From Phormidesmis sp963710175 (GTDB lineage Bacteria; Cyanobacteriota; Cyanobacteriia; Phormidesmidales; Phormidesmidaceae), in the NCBI GenBank assembly GCA_963710175.1, contig CAVPZC010000001.1, positions 558,001-622,000 on the forward strand: DNA of 64,000 nucleotides, written 5' to 3'. This document shows, piece by piece, positions 7,710 through 16,586 of this stretch (position 1 is the first letter of the stretch; the number at the start of each line of letters is the position of its first letter). A program made the position numbers and the translations under genes. Under the pieces are notes generated by a model. That model was not told where the DNA came from, made no database searches, and saw only the letters and a list, made by a program, of their open reading frames with translations.

Positions 7710-9044
7710 CTATGCCAGCGTCAAAACTGGCGCGACGACAGCGCCAAACAGGTCGTAGGCATCTGCCGACTCAATGGTGACCGGTACTAGCTGACCCAGC
7801 ACGGCCTGGCCTTTGGCATACACCAGGCCATCGACATCGGGCGCAAACCGGGCGCTGCGGCCAATCAATTCACCCGTCGATGGATTTTCTTGCTCAATTA
7901 GCACATCCACGGTACGGCCCACCTGGGTTTGGTTGCGCCGAAAGGAGATTTCCTGCTGAGCTATCATCAGCGCGTCGCGGCGAGCGTCTTTGACGGACTG
8001 CTCAATCTGGTTCGGCAGGTCGTAAGCAGCAGTGCCTTCTTCGGGGGAAAAGGTAAAGACGCCGACGTGGTCGAACTCATGACGCTGTACAAAGGCTTTG
8101 AGATGCTCAAAGTGCTCGTCGGTTTCACCGGGGAAGCCGACGATGAAGGTGGTTCTCAAAGTGGCTTCGGGCAAAGCCTGCTTGAGATTTTGAATAATCT
8201 GGTCATTGACCTGCCCTTGCCAGGGGCGATTCATTGCCCGTAGAACTTCTGGGTGGGAGTGCTGTAAGGGCAAATCCAGGTAAGGCAGGGCGTTGGGTGT
8301 GTCTTGAATGGCGCTAATCACGGCTGGGGTGAGGCCAGTGGGATAGGCGTAGTGCATTCTCACCCAGGGCACATCGACTTCGCCCAGCGCGCGGAGCAGC
8401 TCTGCCAGCTTGGGTTTGCCGTAGAGATCGACGCCGTAGTTGGTGGTGATTTGAGAAATTAAGATGATCTCTCGGACGCCCTGGGCGGCGAGCTGGTGGG
8501 CTTCGGCGACGATGGATTCGATGGGTCGCGATCGCTGCTTACCGCGCAAATGCGGAATAATGCAAAAGGCACATTTGTAGTCACACCCTTCAGCGACTCG
8601 CACATAGGCCACTCCTTCTGAAGTGGTGCGATAGCGAGGCACTGTTTCATCGGCAATGTAGGTCGGCTCAGCAGAAATCGCCTGCACGCGCTCACCCGCT
8701 TCTGCCCGCTCGATGACTTCGACTATTTTGTGGTAATCGCCCGTGCCTACCAGGGCGACAGCTTCGGGAATTTCTTCTAGCAGCTCACCTTGAAAGTGCT
8801 GAGCCAGGCAGCCGGTAATCACAATCTTTTTACTAGCTTCAGCCAGCTCGACTAAGGTGCGAACTGATTCCTCTCTAGCCGACTGAATAAAGCTACAGGT
8901 ATTGACAATCACGTAGTCTGCGAGTTCTTCGTTAGCGCCGACGCCGTAGCCCGCTTCGGCTAGCAGCCCCAGCATGTGCTCGCTATCGACTCGATTTTTC
9001 TCACAGCCTAAGTGCGAAACTGCAATCGTGGGTTTTTGTCCCAT
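7710..9044 (-). CDS. rimO: Ribosomal protein S12 methylthiotransferase RimO
   Basis: This 444-residue radical-SAM enzyme methylthiolates an Asp of ribosomal protein S12. The N-terminal UPF0004 domain shows SHLGCEKNRVDSEHMLG, VNTCSFI and ITGCLAQHF, three cysteines binding one Fe-S cluster. The radical-SAM motif is CDYKCAFCIIPHLRGKQRSR (about 155-174, CxxxCxxC). FIVGFPGETDEHFE is the usual core segment, and a C-terminal TRAM domain follows from about 375 (VGRTVDVLIEQE). The HLGCEKNRVD signature separates RimO from MiaB, which has GCQMN. Length and start agree with the family. Confidence 0.96.
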   Translation of the reverse strand: MGQKPTIAVSHLGCEKNRVDSEHMLGLLAEAGYGVGANEELADYVIVNTCSFIQSAREESVRTLVELAEASKKIVITGCLAQHFQGELLEEIPEAVALVGTGDYHKIVEVIERAEAGERVQAISAEPTYIADETVPRYRTTSEGVAYVRVAEGCDYKCAFCIIPHLRGKQRSRPIESIVAEAHQLAAQGVREIILISQITTNYGVDLYGKPKLAELLRALGEVDVPWVRMHYAYPTGLTPAVISAIQDTPNALPYLDLPLQHSHPEVLRAMNRPWQGQVNDQIIQNLKQALPEATLRTTFIVGFPGETDEHFEHLKAFVQRHEFDHVGVFTFSPEEGTAAYDLPNQIEQSVKDARRDALMIAQQEISFRRNQTQVGRTVDVLIEQENPSTGELIGRSARFAPDVDGLVYAKGQAVLGQLVPVTIESADAYDLFGAVVAPVLTLA

Positions 9045-9360
9045 GAAATACTCTCTTTAAGGTGGCCTGACAACACAAAGCAGGTGTAGCGATCGCCCTG
9101 TGGAATGGCCCCGTACAGCTATAAACTGACCAAGCAATCTTCTACCTCAAAAATCATAACATAACTATACAATTGGCGAGAGAAAAACGGCTGACTCTTG
9201 ACTGAGGCGGTGGTGTCCAACCTTTGGCTCAACTTCTGCTCAAACTCTGAGCGTTGGCTGTTAAGGTAGATCGAGGTCTTGAGCTAGACAGCAGCTAAGC
9301 TGAATAGCCACAGACCCGCCCTACAAAACAACGACGTGACGAGTCCGAGATAGTAACCCC
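9045..9360. other. Divergent intergenic region between rimO and btpA
   Basis: About 315 bp between divergent genes. It presumably holds both promoters, but I found no clear -35/-10 pair, hairpin or repeat beyond one HIP1-like GCGATCGC near 9090. Confidence 0.4.
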
Positions 9361-10212
9361 GTGGACTTAACCCAGATTTTTGGAACGGCCAATCCTGCGA
9401 TTGGCGTTGTTCATTTGCTGCCTTTGCCGACTTCTCCGCGCTGGCAAGGTGACCTGCAAGCGGTGATTGCCCGCGCAGAGCAGGAGGCGACGGCTCTCGC
9501 TTCAGGCGGTGTACATGGTCTCATTGTAGAAAATTTCTTTGATGCGCCTTTTCCCAAGTCACAGGTAGATCCGGCTGTAGTCAGCGCTATGAGCCTGGTG
9601 GTGCAGCGCCTGAAGCAGCTGGTAACTCTGCCAATTGGGATCAATGTGCTGCGTAACGATGCGCGCAGTGCTCTGGCGATCGCTACCTGTACAGAAGTGA
9701 GCTTTATTCGGGTCAATGTGCTCACGGGCGTAATGGCGACCGATCAAGGGCTCATAGAAGGCGAGGCCCACGAAATTCTGCGCTACCGGCGCGAACTGGG
9801 CAGCGATGTCAAAATTTTGGCAGATGTCCTGGTCAAACACGCTCGCCCGCTGGGGACGCCGAACTTAACGACAGCGGTGCAGGACACTATTTTTCGGGGA
9901 TTGGCCGACGGGGTAATTTTATCGGGGTGGGCCACTGGCAGCCCGCCGAGTTTGGAAGATTTGGAGTTGGCCCAGGCAGCGGCTGGGAAGACGCCTGTGC
10001 TCATTGGCAGCGGGGCGAGCTGGGAAAATATTCCTCAGCTCATTCGCGCGGCTGATGGGGTGATTGTCTCTAGTTCCCTAAAGCGCAAAGGCCAGATTGA
10101 ACAGGCGATCGATCCGATTCGGGTACGGCAGTTTGTCAGCGCACTAGAGCAGGGACTGGCCGCTCGCAGCGAAGCGATTGTTCCGCCAGCCCATTCGATG
10201 CCAGTCAGATAG
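9361..10212 (+). CDS. btpA: Photosystem I biogenesis protein BtpA
   Basis: This 283-residue protein of the BtpA/SgcQ TIM-barrel family begins at a GTG giving MDLTQIFGTANPAIGVVHLLPLP. Family hallmarks are GGVHGLIVENFFDAPF (about 47-62), the LPIGINVLRNDARSALAIA segment, VNVLTGVMATDQGLIEGEAH, DVKILADVLVKHARPLG and DGVIVSSSLKRKG. In Synechocystis BtpA is a thylakoid-associated factor that stabilises the photosystem I reaction-centre proteins PsaA/PsaB, especially at low temperature. The GTG start matches the N-terminus of homologues. No Shine-Dalgarno is evident. Confidence 0.93.
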   Translation: MDLTQIFGTANPAIGVVHLLPLPTSPRWQGDLQAVIARAEQEATALASGGVHGLIVENFFDAPFPKSQVDPAVVSAMSLVVQRLKQLVTLPIGINVLRNDARSALAIATCTEVSFIRVNVLTGVMATDQGLIEGEAHEILRYRRELGSDVKILADVLVKHARPLGTPNLTTAVQDTIFRGLADGVILSGWATGSPPSLEDLELAQAAAGKTPVLIGSGASWENIPQLIRAADGVIVSSSLKRKGQIEQAIDPIRVRQFVSALEQGLAARSEAIVPPAHSMPVR

Positions 10213-10337
10213 CTGTGACAGATTCCTGCACGATCACGGGTATTTTTGTCTAAGATTCTCTATGGGCACCTGCTCCAAACTTTCAAGCGCCGATTTTTAA
10301 AGACTTTACTCGCCAGGCATTCGCCCAGGCATTTGCT

Positions 10338-11273
10338 ATGAGACGCCGCCGCCAGGAAACGCTCTGGATTCACCGCTGGTCGCGCCCGCTGATTGGGGCG
10401 ATCGCTGCCATTGGTGCAGCGGGGACTGGCTACCTGACCGCTGTGAAATTGCTGAATCAGACGGCGGCTTGCTTAGGGGGGTGCGATCGCGTTCTTTCCA
10501 GTGAGTGGGCAACCGTCTTTGGCCTGCCGCTAACGCTGTTTGGCTTTTTGTCCTACCTATCTATGCTGGTGCTAGCCGTAGCGCCGCTGCTGGTCAACAT
10601 TGAGAAAAACAAAGCACTGCGCACCAAGCTAGAGGGTCTGACTTGGCCGCTTTTGTTTGTCGGCGCAACTGGCATGATGGTCTTCAGCGGCTTTTTAATG
10701 TACGTGCTGACCACTGAGATTAAGGAAATTTGTCTTTACTGCATTGCTTCAGCCACGATGACTGTGCTGATGTTTTCACTCACCTTACTGGGGCGGCGCT
10801 GGGATGATCGCGGTCAGCTCCTGTTTACTGGCGCAATTGTGGCAGTGCTAGCGCTGGTGGGTACGTTTGGTATTTACGCGGTACCTGGTGGCCCGCTAAA
10901 TTCTGGGGTGCAGGCAGCTGACGGGGCTCAAGTCGAAGGCGCAGGCCCAGCGATTACGACGGTATCTGGAGAGGCCGAAGTCGCTTTAGCCCAGCACCTT
11001 AGCGACAGTGGAGCAGAGATGTATGGCGCTTACTGGTGCCCTCACTGCCACGACCAAAAGCAGCTGTTTGGCAAGGAGGCCGTTGCGCGAATGCCCTACG
11101 TAGAGTGTGCGCCGGATGGACTCAATTCAGAGACTCAGGTGTGCCAGGCTATTCCAGAAATTGAAGGCTTTCCGACCTGGCAAGTAAACGGTCAGTTTTT
11201 AGAAGGGACTCAAACCCTGGAGACGCTGGCAGCAGCCTCTGGCTACGAAGGCCCAGCAGATTTTACTAACTGA
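10338..11273 (+). CDS. Vitamin K epoxide reductase-thioredoxin fusion (disulfide formation)
   Basis: This 311-residue membrane protein has an N-terminal VKOR domain with about five helices. Paired cysteines occur in the loop ACLGGCDRVLSSEWATVFG, and the active-site CLYC (about 132-135) lies near the quinone. A linker of about 50 residues precedes a thioredoxin-like domain with the CPHC motif in YGAYWCPHCHDQKQLFG (about 225-241) and the conserved cis-Pro context EGFPTWQVNG. In cyanobacteria and chloroplasts (LTO1) such fusions oxidise lumenal or periplasmic thiols and pass electrons to quinone. All redox cysteines are present. It lies 125 bp after btpA; co-function in photosystem assembly is possible but inferred. 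Confidence 0.93.
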   Translation: MRRRRQETLWIHRWSRPLIGAIAAIGAAGTGYLTAVKLLNQTAACLGGCDRVLSSEWATVFGLPLTLFGFLSYLSMLVLAVAPLLVNIEKNKALRTKLEGLTWPLLFVGATGMMVFSGFLMYVLTTEIKEICLYCIASATMTVLMFSLTLLGRRWDDRGQLLFTGAIVAVLALVGTFGIYAVPGGPLNSGVQAADGAQVEGAGPAITTVSGEAEVALAQHLSDSGAEMYGAYWCPHCHDQKQLFGKEAVARMPYVECAPDGLNSETQVCQAIPEIEGFPTWQVNGQFLEGTQTLETLAAASGYEGPADFTN

Positions 11274-11340
11274 TGCAGCGTCAAACCCAGCGCTGACGCA
11301 TCGCAGTCGAAAGGGCTGAACGCGCTCAAAGCTAAGCTCA

Positions 11341-12144
11341 CTATAGTTCTTCGGTTTCTAGCTCTTTGATCGGCACTGACTGCCGCTTTCTCTCGATAGT
11401 CTCTAGTTCTGGGGCTCTGGCCGGAATCAGCTCCTTCTGCCGCTCTTTGCGCTCTTCTAGCTTCAGCGGCAGCCGCACGGCCTGAGGCTGCTTCTCTTCG
11501 ACAGTCTGAGCCTTGGGCAAGCTGCGCTCTAGTTCGCCCAGCGGTCTAGGAATGACCATCACTGAGTTGAGTTCGCCAATGCGCTCAGCTTCGTTCATGC
11601 CGGCTTCTACGGCGATTACCACGTTGGAGAGTGAGCCCTGAATAATGATGGTGCAGAGCCCCTCGCCAATGGTTTCGTGAGAGAGTAGCGTAATTTCAGC
11701 TGACTTGGTCATCGCGTCAGCCGCACCGACCATTGCCGGAAACCCTCGGGTCTCTAGCAGGCCGATGGCACTGCCGCCCATTGACTGGCCCACCCCTTCG
11801 AGATCTTCTAGCCGAGCAGTAATCGGTAGAACCGCCTCCAGATTAGCCATTGGCCGAGGAATCATAGAGGAGGAAATAAACTGACCAAACTGCTGTGCGG
11901 TCTTTTCACCCGCATGGACTGCCATCCGCACGTCGGCAACGCCGCCCCTGACAATGACGGTGCAGTGGCCGCCACCTGTCTTTTCGTAGCCGACCAAAAA
12001 TACGTTGGCAGATTTCATCATGGCGTCGGCTGTGCCAATAATCGCAGGGAAGCTTGTTGTCGAAACCATACCCAGCGCCGTATCGTGCAGCCAATTGCGG
12101 GCAGTTACGGTGGGCCTACGAAGGGGAGTAGCATCTGAGTGCAT
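11341..12144 (-). CDS. ccmO: Carboxysome shell protein CcmO (tandem BMC domains)
   Basis: This 267-residue protein has two bacterial-microcompartment domains. The first starts about residue 23 (ALGMVSTTSFPAIIGTADAM, then VGYEKTGGGHCTVIVRGGVA). The second starts about residue 126 (AIGLLETRGFPAMVGAADAM, then GEGLCTIIIQGSLS). A charged C-terminal tail of about 65 residues follows. CcmO is a trimer-forming shell component needed for beta-carboxysomes. It is the last gene of the ccmK2-K1-L-M-N-O run, with 4 bp between ccmN stop and its start. In many cyanobacteria ccmO is detached from the cluster; here it is still in it. Confidence 0.95.
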   Translation of the reverse strand: MHSDATPLRRPTVTARNWLHDTALGMVSTTSFPAIIGTADAMMKSANVFLVGYEKTGGGHCTVIVRGGVADVRMAVHAGEKTAQQFGQFISSSMIPRPMANLEAVLPITARLEDLEGVGQSMGGSAIGLLETRGFPAMVGAADAMTKSAEITLLSHETIGEGLCTIIIQGSLSNVVIAVEAGMNEAERIGELNSVMVIPRPLGELERSLPKAQTVEEKQPQAVRLPLKLEERKERQKELIPARAPELETIERKRQSVPIKELETEEL

Positions 12145-12148
12145 ACGT

Positions 12149-12910
12149 TTAAGAAGAGGAGTTGTCGTTCAGTGACTGTCGATTGGGAAACAGCGCTGAA
12201 ATAAGTTCGTTCACCTGTGATCTGCCGTACACCTGATGATTAGAGGAGGGCGCGGTGAGTGATGACGATCCATAGCCTGATTGTACGCCATTAGTTGAGA
12301 AGCCGTTGTGAGTGCCGTTAGGGGTACTGTTGAGTGACCCGTTGGTTTCAACCGGCTGGCTGAAGGGCTGATTGAGCAGCGGCGGTGGCGTAAAGGTACT
12401 GGACTGATCGCTCAGATCAGGGATCGATACAGGCTTAGCTTCAATCGGCCCAGGCTCGACAAAAGTATTTTTGAACGTTTCTGGTTGAGCGCTGACCGGC
12501 TGAGTACTGACTGACTGATGACTGGACTGAGGCTGGCTGTAGGTATGGCGCTGCGACGAATCCGGCTGAGCGCCAATCAACGTATCGGGCGGCAGAATCG
12601 TGTCGGCTGCCACAGACGGATTGATCAGCGTACTGCCTGGGCTCACACAGGCGTTCGTCCCGATGGTGCCCTTGCCAACGATCAGCACACTGGCCCCCAA
12701 ACTGACGCCTGCTGAAATCGTCAGCACGCCTGCCCGCGACTGTACACAAACCCCAGCCGCTAAGCAGGCACCGCGACCGACTACGATGCGACTACCCGAC
12801 GCCGCCTGCAATACTACGCCAGGTGCGATCGCCGCTGATTCATCAATAGTGACATCGCCCATCACACAGTAATGGGTCGAGCTGATGAGTGTAGGGTCCC
12901 TTGGGGTCAC
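12149..12910 (-). CDS. ccmN: Carboxysome assembly protein CcmN
   Basis: This 253-residue protein has an N-terminal left-handed beta-helix of hexapeptide repeats (residues about 15-115, for example GDVTIDESAAIAPGVVLQAA and VLIVGKGTIGTNACVSPGST). A long Ser/Pro/Gln-rich linker follows. The C-terminal amphipathic peptide (QVYGRSQVNELISALFPNR) matches the known encapsulation peptide that docks onto CcmK shell proteins. CcmN bridges CcmM and the shell during carboxysome biogenesis. It lies in the ccm operon 38 bp after ccmM. Linker composition is low-complexity and probably poorly conserved. Confidence 0.93.
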   Translation of the reverse strand: MTPRDPTLISSTHYCVMGDVTIDESAAIAPGVVLQAASGSRIVVGRGACLAAGVCVQSRAGVLTISAGVSLGASVLIVGKGTIGTNACVSPGSTLINPSVAADTILPPDTLIGAQPDSSQRHTYSQPQSSHQSVSTQPVSAQPETFKNTFVEPGPIEAKPVSIPDLSDQSSTFTPPPLLNQPFSQPVETNGSLNSTPNGTHNGFSTNGVQSGYGSSSLTAPSSNHQVYGRSQVNELISALFPNRQSLNDNSSS

Positions 12911-12948
12911 GTTGGTTATAGGGGGTGCTTACAGTGACGGCAGGTCAC

Positions 12949-15519
12949 TTATGGGCGCTGAATAGTTGTCTCTAGGACACGACGCTTGGCTTGCGGGTCG
13001 ACGCCAACTAAGCGAACATATTCGCCCTGATGCCGGGCCAATTGCTTGCCGAGTGCAGAGATCGCTTCAGCCGGACGACGGGCATTGATTGCTTCACCAG
13101 TCTTCCAGATGCCGCTACGATAGCGCCGCTTATCAGCATACTCAACCGAGATGCGATGGCCCTGGTTCACTAGCTGCGTGACTTGATCCATGACCTTGGA
13201 CTCTATGCCGCTACCGCCGTTGCTACCGCTGTTACTGCTGCCATATCCGCTGCTGCCGTAACCACCGCCGACGCGATCGCTGCTGTAGCGATCGCTGCTG
13301 TAGCTGCTGGGCTGACCGCGATAGGCCGGGTCGTCGTAGTGGGGCGGGTTGGCATTAATTGGGTCTGGGCCTGTGCCAGAAACCCCTTGACCCGGCTTCT
13401 GAATCGTCATTTCTGTAACTCGGCGTTTTGCTTTGGGATCGATGCCAACGAGCTTCACATAGTCATCTCTGTGCTGCGCTAGCTGCTTACCCAGTGCCGA
13501 AATTGCTTCAGCCGGACGCCGCGCGCTGATGGCAGCGCCAGTTTTCCAAATGCCGCTGCGATAGCGCCGTTTGTCGGCATACTCAATAGAGATTTTGTGG
13601 CCCTGGTTGACGAGCTGAGTCACCTGATCCATGATTTTGGGATCTAGGCTGCCGCTAGTGCGATCGCCCCCGTAGCCCTGGCGAGACTTGCGATAAGCGG
13701 GGTCGTCGTAATGGGGCGGATTTTCGTTGATGGGATCTTGCCCAAATTTCCCCTGACTGCCTTTTGACTGACTCTGGCTACCCTTTTTACCCGGCTTTTG
13801 AATGGTGGTTGCTGCCGTCCGCGTCTTCATAGCGGTATTGACGCCAAAAATCCGCACATATTTGTCAGCGTGCTCATTGAGGAACCGCTGGAGCTGACTG
13901 ATGGCACCTGACTCATTGCGAGCTTGCAAGATCGGGGCAGTCTGCCAGATGCCGCTGCGATAGCGCCGGGCGTCAGCGTATTCGACACCGATCTGGTTAC
14001 CCTGCCGAACGATTTGGCCTATGGCTTTGACGGCTGCTTCGTCGCTGCCACCGGTAATGCTGTGGCTTTGGCTGTAGCCCTGGGGATTGTTCTGTCTATT
14101 GTTTTGTCTGGGGTGCGAGGGGTGATCGCCGCCCACATCCGCCATTGGCCGACCGGGTGAAACGTTAACCGGCTTGCCGTCAGCTCGCTGGATAGTGGTA
14201 TTGGCCGTCCGGCGATTGACCTTGGGATCGATGCCAAACATCCGCACATATTCACCGCTGTGCTCATCTAAGCAGTGCTCTAGATGGGAAAACACTTCCT
14301 GCTCACGATTGGACTTGATCGGCGAACAAACCTTCCAAACATTGCTTCGGTAGTGGCGCGGATCGGCGTGCTCAGTCCCAATCATGTAGCCGCTTTGCAG
14401 CAGATTACGTATCTCTTGAGCCACGCCCGGACTCAGCTGCCCTGAGGCGTTGCCGTTGCTGCTGCCGTTGCTATTACTGCTGTAGTTGGAGCTGCTGTAG
14501 CTAGAGCTGCCGTAGCTAGAACTGCTGGCTGCTCCTGACTTGGCATCAATACTGACCGGTCGGCCATCTGGGCGCTGGACGGTGACCATGCCCACTCGCC
14601 GCTTCACCTGCGGGTCAATGCCAAACATCCGGACATACTCCCCCGAATGCTCTGACAGGCACCGCTCTAGCGCGGCAAATACCGCCTGTTCTTGCGTGTC
14701 TCTAATAGGTGGGCAGGTTTCCCAAACGCCGCTGCGATAGTGACGGCTATCGGCATGTTCCATCCCGATGCGATAGCCCTGGCTCAGGTGCTGTCGAACC
14801 TGCTGGACAATTTCTGGCGCGAGTCTTTGGGTTTGCATGGCTGCTCCTTCGGTAGCGTAGGAATGAGTGGGTAAGTTTTGGCTGGAGGGCATCTGTTTGG
14901 CAAATTGGCTGCCGGTAGCTGAACGGCTTCGGATTGGCATTAGCCGCGCTTTGGAGGGCTGTCTGAAGGCCGCAGTCCCCGTAATTTCTTGGGCAAGTTC
15001 AAGGTCTTCGGGGCGCACATCGGGCAGCTGTTCGGCCTGATGCTGGCTGGTGATAACGCTGCCTGAGGGCACCCGCTTACCCGGCGGTACCTCCACGTCC
15101 TGGATCAGCGCGTGCATCATGACCACGCAGCCATCGCCCAAACGGGCATTGAAAACGGTGGAACGAATGCCAATGAAGCAGTCTTGACCGATGAAGGCAG
15201 GGCTGTGAATGATGGCTTTGTGCGCGACGGTGCTGCGATCGCCCAGCCAAACTGAACAGGGACCGTGGCCCCCCATCACCTGAGCGCCAACGATCCCTTC
15301 TACGATGACGCCGGGTAGCAATTGAGTGCGATCGCCCACCACCACAGCGGCTCCCGCTTCAGCAGTGACCGCTGTACCTGCTGCCACCAAAGCGCCAGCA
15401 CCTACCCGCACATCGCCCTCTAGCAAAGAGAACTCATGAACATTGGCAGAGGCATCCACCCTCGGATTTCCCGGCTGGCTCAACCGTGGGTTAGCGGGAG
15501 CCGCTTTTTGGGCTACCAT
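12949..15519 (-). CDS. ccmM: Carboxysome scaffold CcmM: gamma-carbonic anhydrase plus five Rubisco-small-subunit-like repeats
   Basis: The protein has 856 residues. Residues about 20-200 form the gamma-carbonic-anhydrase beta-helix, with histidines in VAHKAIIHSPAFIG and VVMMHALIQDVEVPPG matching the zinc site. Five SSUL repeats follow, each with a GYRIGMEHADSRHYRSGVW-like core. The first two carry the cysteine pair (WETCPPI/ERCLSEH and WKVCSPI/EHCLDEH) that is redox-active in studied CcmM; repeats 3-5 lack both. Repeats 4 and 5 are nearly identical and share an unusual DPINxNPPHYDDPAYR linker. CcmM crosslinks Rubisco and recruits CcmN. Five repeats is at the upper end of the known range (3-5). 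An internal start at 14838 should give a repeat-only short form of about 629 residues. Confidence 0.96.
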   Translation of the reverse strand: MVAQKAAPANPRLSQPGNPRVDASANVHEFSLLEGDVRVGAGALVAAGTAVTAEAGAAVVVGDRTQLLPGVIVEGIVGAQVMGGHGPCSVWLGDRSTVAHKAIIHSPAFIGQDCFIGIRSTVFNARLGDGCVVMMHALIQDVEVPPGKRVPSGSVITSQHQAEQLPDVRPEDLELAQEITGTAAFRQPSKARLMPIRSRSATGSQFAKQMPSSQNLPTHSYATEGAAMQTQRLAPEIVQQVRQHLSQGYRIGMEHADSRHYRSGVWETCPPIRDTQEQAVFAALERCLSEHSGEYVRMFGIDPQVKRRVGMVTVQRPDGRPVSIDAKSGAASSSSYGSSSYSSSNYSSNSNGSSNGNASGQLSPGVAQEIRNLLQSGYMIGTEHADPRHYRSNVWKVCSPIKSNREQEVFSHLEHCLDEHSGEYVRMFGIDPKVNRRTANTTIQRADGKPVNVSPGRPMADVGGDHPSHPRQNNRQNNPQGYSQSHSITGGSDEAAVKAIGQIVRQGNQIGVEYADARRYRSGIWQTAPILQARNESGAISQLQRFLNEHADKYVRIFGVNTAMKTRTAATTIQKPGKKGSQSQSKGSQGKFGQDPINENPPHYDDPAYRKSRQGYGGDRTSGSLDPKIMDQVTQLVNQGHKISIEYADKRRYRSGIWKTGAAISARRPAEAISALGKQLAQHRDDYVKLVGIDPKAKRRVTEMTIQKPGQGVSGTGPDPINANPPHYDDPAYRGQPSSYSSDRYSSDRVGGGYGSSGYGSSNSGSNGGSGIESKVMDQVTQLVNQGHRISVEYADKRRYRSGIWKTGEAINARRPAEAISALGKQLARHQGEYVRLVGVDPQAKRRVLETTIQRP
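14836..14849 (-). promoter_or_regulatory. ccmM: Internal ribosome-binding site and start of the CcmM short form
   Basis: Within ccmM, in frame, an ATG at 14838 (MQTQRLAPEIVQQ) sits just before the first SSUL repeat. A strong AAGGAG lies at 14844-14849, with correct spacing. This mirrors the internal initiation that makes CcmM35 in Synechococcus PCC 7942. Confidence 0.8.
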
Positions 15520-15536
15520 TTGACCCCATTCCTCAC

Positions 15537-15836
15537 CTAAAAATCTTCTCGTTTATCGTAGAGCAGGCCAGAGTCTAAGCTGACGGTGTCAACAATGGCA
15601 ATAATGGCTGCATCGACGGGCTTTTCGCTATAGCGCTGCTGCTGCCTAGCCGAACTCCCCCTGGCCACCAGCACCCACTCGCCAACGCCAGCTCCTACTA
15701 CATCAGCTGCTACTTCATAATCATCTTGGGGGTTGCCAGACTCGCTGATTAACTGCACGAGCAGTAGCTTAACCCCCCTCAAACTGTCATCTTTAACGGT
15801 ACTGACCACTGTCCCCCTAACTTTTGCTAGGCGCAT
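15537..15836 (-). CDS. ccmL: Carboxysome vertex protein CcmL
   Basis: This 99-residue EutN/CcmL-family pentamer subunit starts MRLAKVRGTVVSTVKDDSLR and contains KLLLVQLI, the ADVVGAGVGEWVLVARGSSAR signature and the AIIAIVDTVSLD strand. Five subunits cap each vertex of the carboxysome shell. The gene lies between ccmK1 (2 bp away) and ccmM (17 bp away), so translation is probably coupled along the operon. Length is normal for the family. Confidence 0.97.
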   Translation of the reverse strand: MRLAKVRGTVVSTVKDDSLRGVKLLLVQLISESGNPQDDYEVAADVVGAGVGEWVLVARGSSARQQQRYSEKPVDAAIIAIVDTVSLDSGLLYDKREDF

Positions 15837-15838
15837 GC

Positions 15839-16177
15839 CTATCTACCGTAGGGGCGAATACCGCTGACGCTCTCGCGGAACTGCTCAACCGCCTCGGTGT
15901 AGCGAATAGGTAGCACAAACTCCAGGTTCTCATGAGGACGCGCGATGATGTGAGTAGAAAGCACCTGACCACCGTTTACGCGCTTCACGTTCTCAACGCC
16001 AGCGGCGACCGATGCCTGCACTTCAGAGACATCGCCCCGTACAATCACGGTGACCCGGCCACTGCCGATTTTCTCGTAGCCCACCAAAGTGACGCGCGCC
16101 GCTTTCACCATCGCATCAGCTGCTTCAACCACTGCGGGGAAACCCAAAGTCTCCACCATTCCTACTGCAATTGCCAT
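15839..16177 (-). CDS. ccmK1: Carboxysome shell hexamer CcmK1
   Basis: This 112-residue single-BMC protein begins MAIAVGMVETLGFPAVVEAA. The pore loop YEKIGSGRVTVIVRGDVSEV gives the KIGSG pore motif lining the central channel through which bicarbonate is thought to pass. Compared with the neighbouring CcmK2 it has a C-terminal extension (ESVSGIRPYGR), as known CcmK1 proteins do. The two paralogues are almost identical through residue 102, pointing to a duplication kept similar by gene conversion. Confidence 0.95.
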   Translation of the reverse strand: MAIAVGMVETLGFPAVVEAADAMVKAARVTLVGYEKIGSGRVTVIVRGDVSEVQASVAAGVENVKRVNGGQVLSTHIIARPHENLEFVLPIRYTEAVEQFRESVSGIRPYGR

Positions 16178-16277
16178 ACTCTCTTCCTAAAGTAAAACTA
16201 AAAACAAACCGTCCAACACCCCTGCCCACCTTAGATGTGAGCTAAAGGCGTAAGACCGTACAAATCGCGTAATATCG

Positions 16278-16586
16278 CTATGAGCGGAACTGTTCTACCG
16301 CCTCGGTGTAGCGAATTGGCAGCACAAACTCCAGGTTCTCGTGAGGACGCGCAATGATGTGGGTGGAGAGCACTTCGCCGCCATTCACCCGCTTTACCGA
16401 CTCAACCCCAGCAGAGACAGAAGCCTGTACTTCAGACACATCGCCCCGCACGATCACAGTTACCCGGCCACTGCCAATCTTCTCGTAGCCCACTAGCGTA
16501 ACTCTGGCCGCTTTGACCATCGCGTCAGCCGCTTCAACCACTGCGGGGAAACCCTTCGTTTCAATCATTCCTACAGCAATAGGCAT
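16278..16586 (-). CDS. ccmK2: Carboxysome shell hexamer CcmK2
   Basis: This 102-residue BMC-domain protein begins MPIAVGMIETKGFPAVVEAA, with the KIGSG pore motif and the usual RPHENLEFVLPIRYTEAVEQF end. It forms the major hexamers of shell facets. It is the first gene of the ccm operon, and a Shine-Dalgarno (AAGGAG, about 16597-16602 on the minus strand) lies 10 bp before the ATG. The 100-bp gap to ccmK1 is the widest intergenic gap inside the operon. Confidence 0.96.
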   Translation of the reverse strand: MPIAVGMIETKGFPAVVEAADAMVKAARVTLVGYEKIGSGRVTVIVRGDVSEVQASVSAGVESVKRVNGGEVLSTHIIARPHENLEFVLPIRYTEAVEQFRS

